This document shows, in pieces, positions 63,810 through 64,000 of a DNA stretch of 64,000 bases (position 1 is its first letter; each line of letters opens with the position of its first letter). A model generated the notes under the pieces. That model saw nothing but the letters and a program-made list of their open reading frames with translations, did not search any database and was not told the origin of the DNA. Position numbers and translations under genes: made by a program. The stretch lies in assembly GCA_049599735.1 (NCBI GenBank), contig JBMYOX010000002.1, positions 62,001-126,000 on the forward strand. The letters are read 5' to 3'. Source of the DNA: Pontibacterium sp049599735 (GTDB lineage Bacteria > Pseudomonadota > Gammaproteobacteria > Pseudomonadales > Balneatricaceae).

Positions 63810-64000
63810 ATGGCTGACATTAATGGCGTAAACCAGAGTGCAAACTTATTTAGCCAGATTAATCAGCAGAACCAGGACAGTTCAACAACGGCAGCAGATT
63901 CTGCCGCAGCAGACAGCAGTAAGATGTTTATGGAACTGATGATTGCCCAGCTGAAAAATCAGAGTCCGACCAGTCCGGCTGATACCAATGATTTCATGCA
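63810..64000 (+). CDS. flgD: Flagellar hook capping protein FlgD, 5' part only
   Basis: The first 63 codons lie in the window: a Gln/Ser-rich start, then MFMELMIAQLKNQSPTSPAD and TNDFM, the FlgD N-terminal motif (usually QLKNQDPxxP). The gene continues past the right edge. Confidence 0.92.
   Translation, partial: MADINGVNQSANLFSQINQQNQDSSTTAADSAAADSSKMFMELMIAQLKNQSPTSPADTNDFM

Overview
The window is a chromosomal segment of a gammaproteobacterium, probably a marine, polar-flagellated relative of the Pseudomonas/Oceanospirillales side of the class. This is inferred from gene order and family membership; no 16S or marker comparison was possible. About 60 protein genes, one intact tRNA and one tRNA relic can be supported. 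No insertion sequence, prophage or CRISPR array was seen.

Layout. 1-4.9 kb: the end of a MalY/PatB-type aminotransferase, leuA, a probable HolD (Pol III psi) gene overlapping rimI, and a CbiM-like membrane protein. 4.9-6.7 kb: a RegB/RegA redox two-component pair on the minus strand. 7.0-9.6 kb: a TonB-dependent receptor with a YfiR-like periplasmic protein. 9.9-14.3 kb: prfC, tatD and the long ketoacyl synthase fabY. 14.6-17.8 kb: a glycine-zipper OmpA lipoprotein and the polar-flagellum genes flgT (minus), flgO and flgP. 17.8-21.6 kb: a DUF1244 gene, glnD and map, all minus. 21.9-49.6 kb: one long plus-strand housekeeping block, rpsB-tsf-pyrH-frr-uppS-cdsA-rseP-bamA-skp-lpxD-fabZ-lpxA-lpxB-rnhB-dnaE-accA-tilS-pyrG-eno-ftsB-truD-surE-pcm-DUF368-nlpD-rpoS. 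It covers translation, envelope biogenesis, lipid A, fatty acid and DNA synthesis and ends with the stationary-phase sigma factor; fdxA and mutS follow on the minus strand. 52.6-55.5 kb: an accessory patch with an XRE-cupin regulator, a ruined folD, a frameshifted SHOCT/YbjQ-like gene and an orphan PIN-like nuclease. 55.6-58.8 kb: a zinc-type operon (DUF2796, ABC ATPase, FtsX-type permease, DUF3299) under a near-perfect Zur box. 59.0-59.2 kb: tRNA-Arg(CCT) and a decayed tRNA. 59.3-64 kb: flagellar and chemotaxis genes flgN-flgM-flgA (minus) and cheV-cheR-flgB-flgC-flgD (plus), with a textbook sigma-28 promoter before flgM and a sigma-54 promoter before flgB.

The most interesting signal is an absence. 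The housekeeping block keeps the Pseudomonas-like order, but the three MEP isoprenoid genes normally embedded in it (dxr by uppS/cdsA/rseP; ispD and ispF between ftsB and truD) are all missing, and the flanking genes abut or overlap. This suggests either relocation of the pathway or its replacement by the mevalonate route. The gene graveyard beside the zinc operon is the second place to look.
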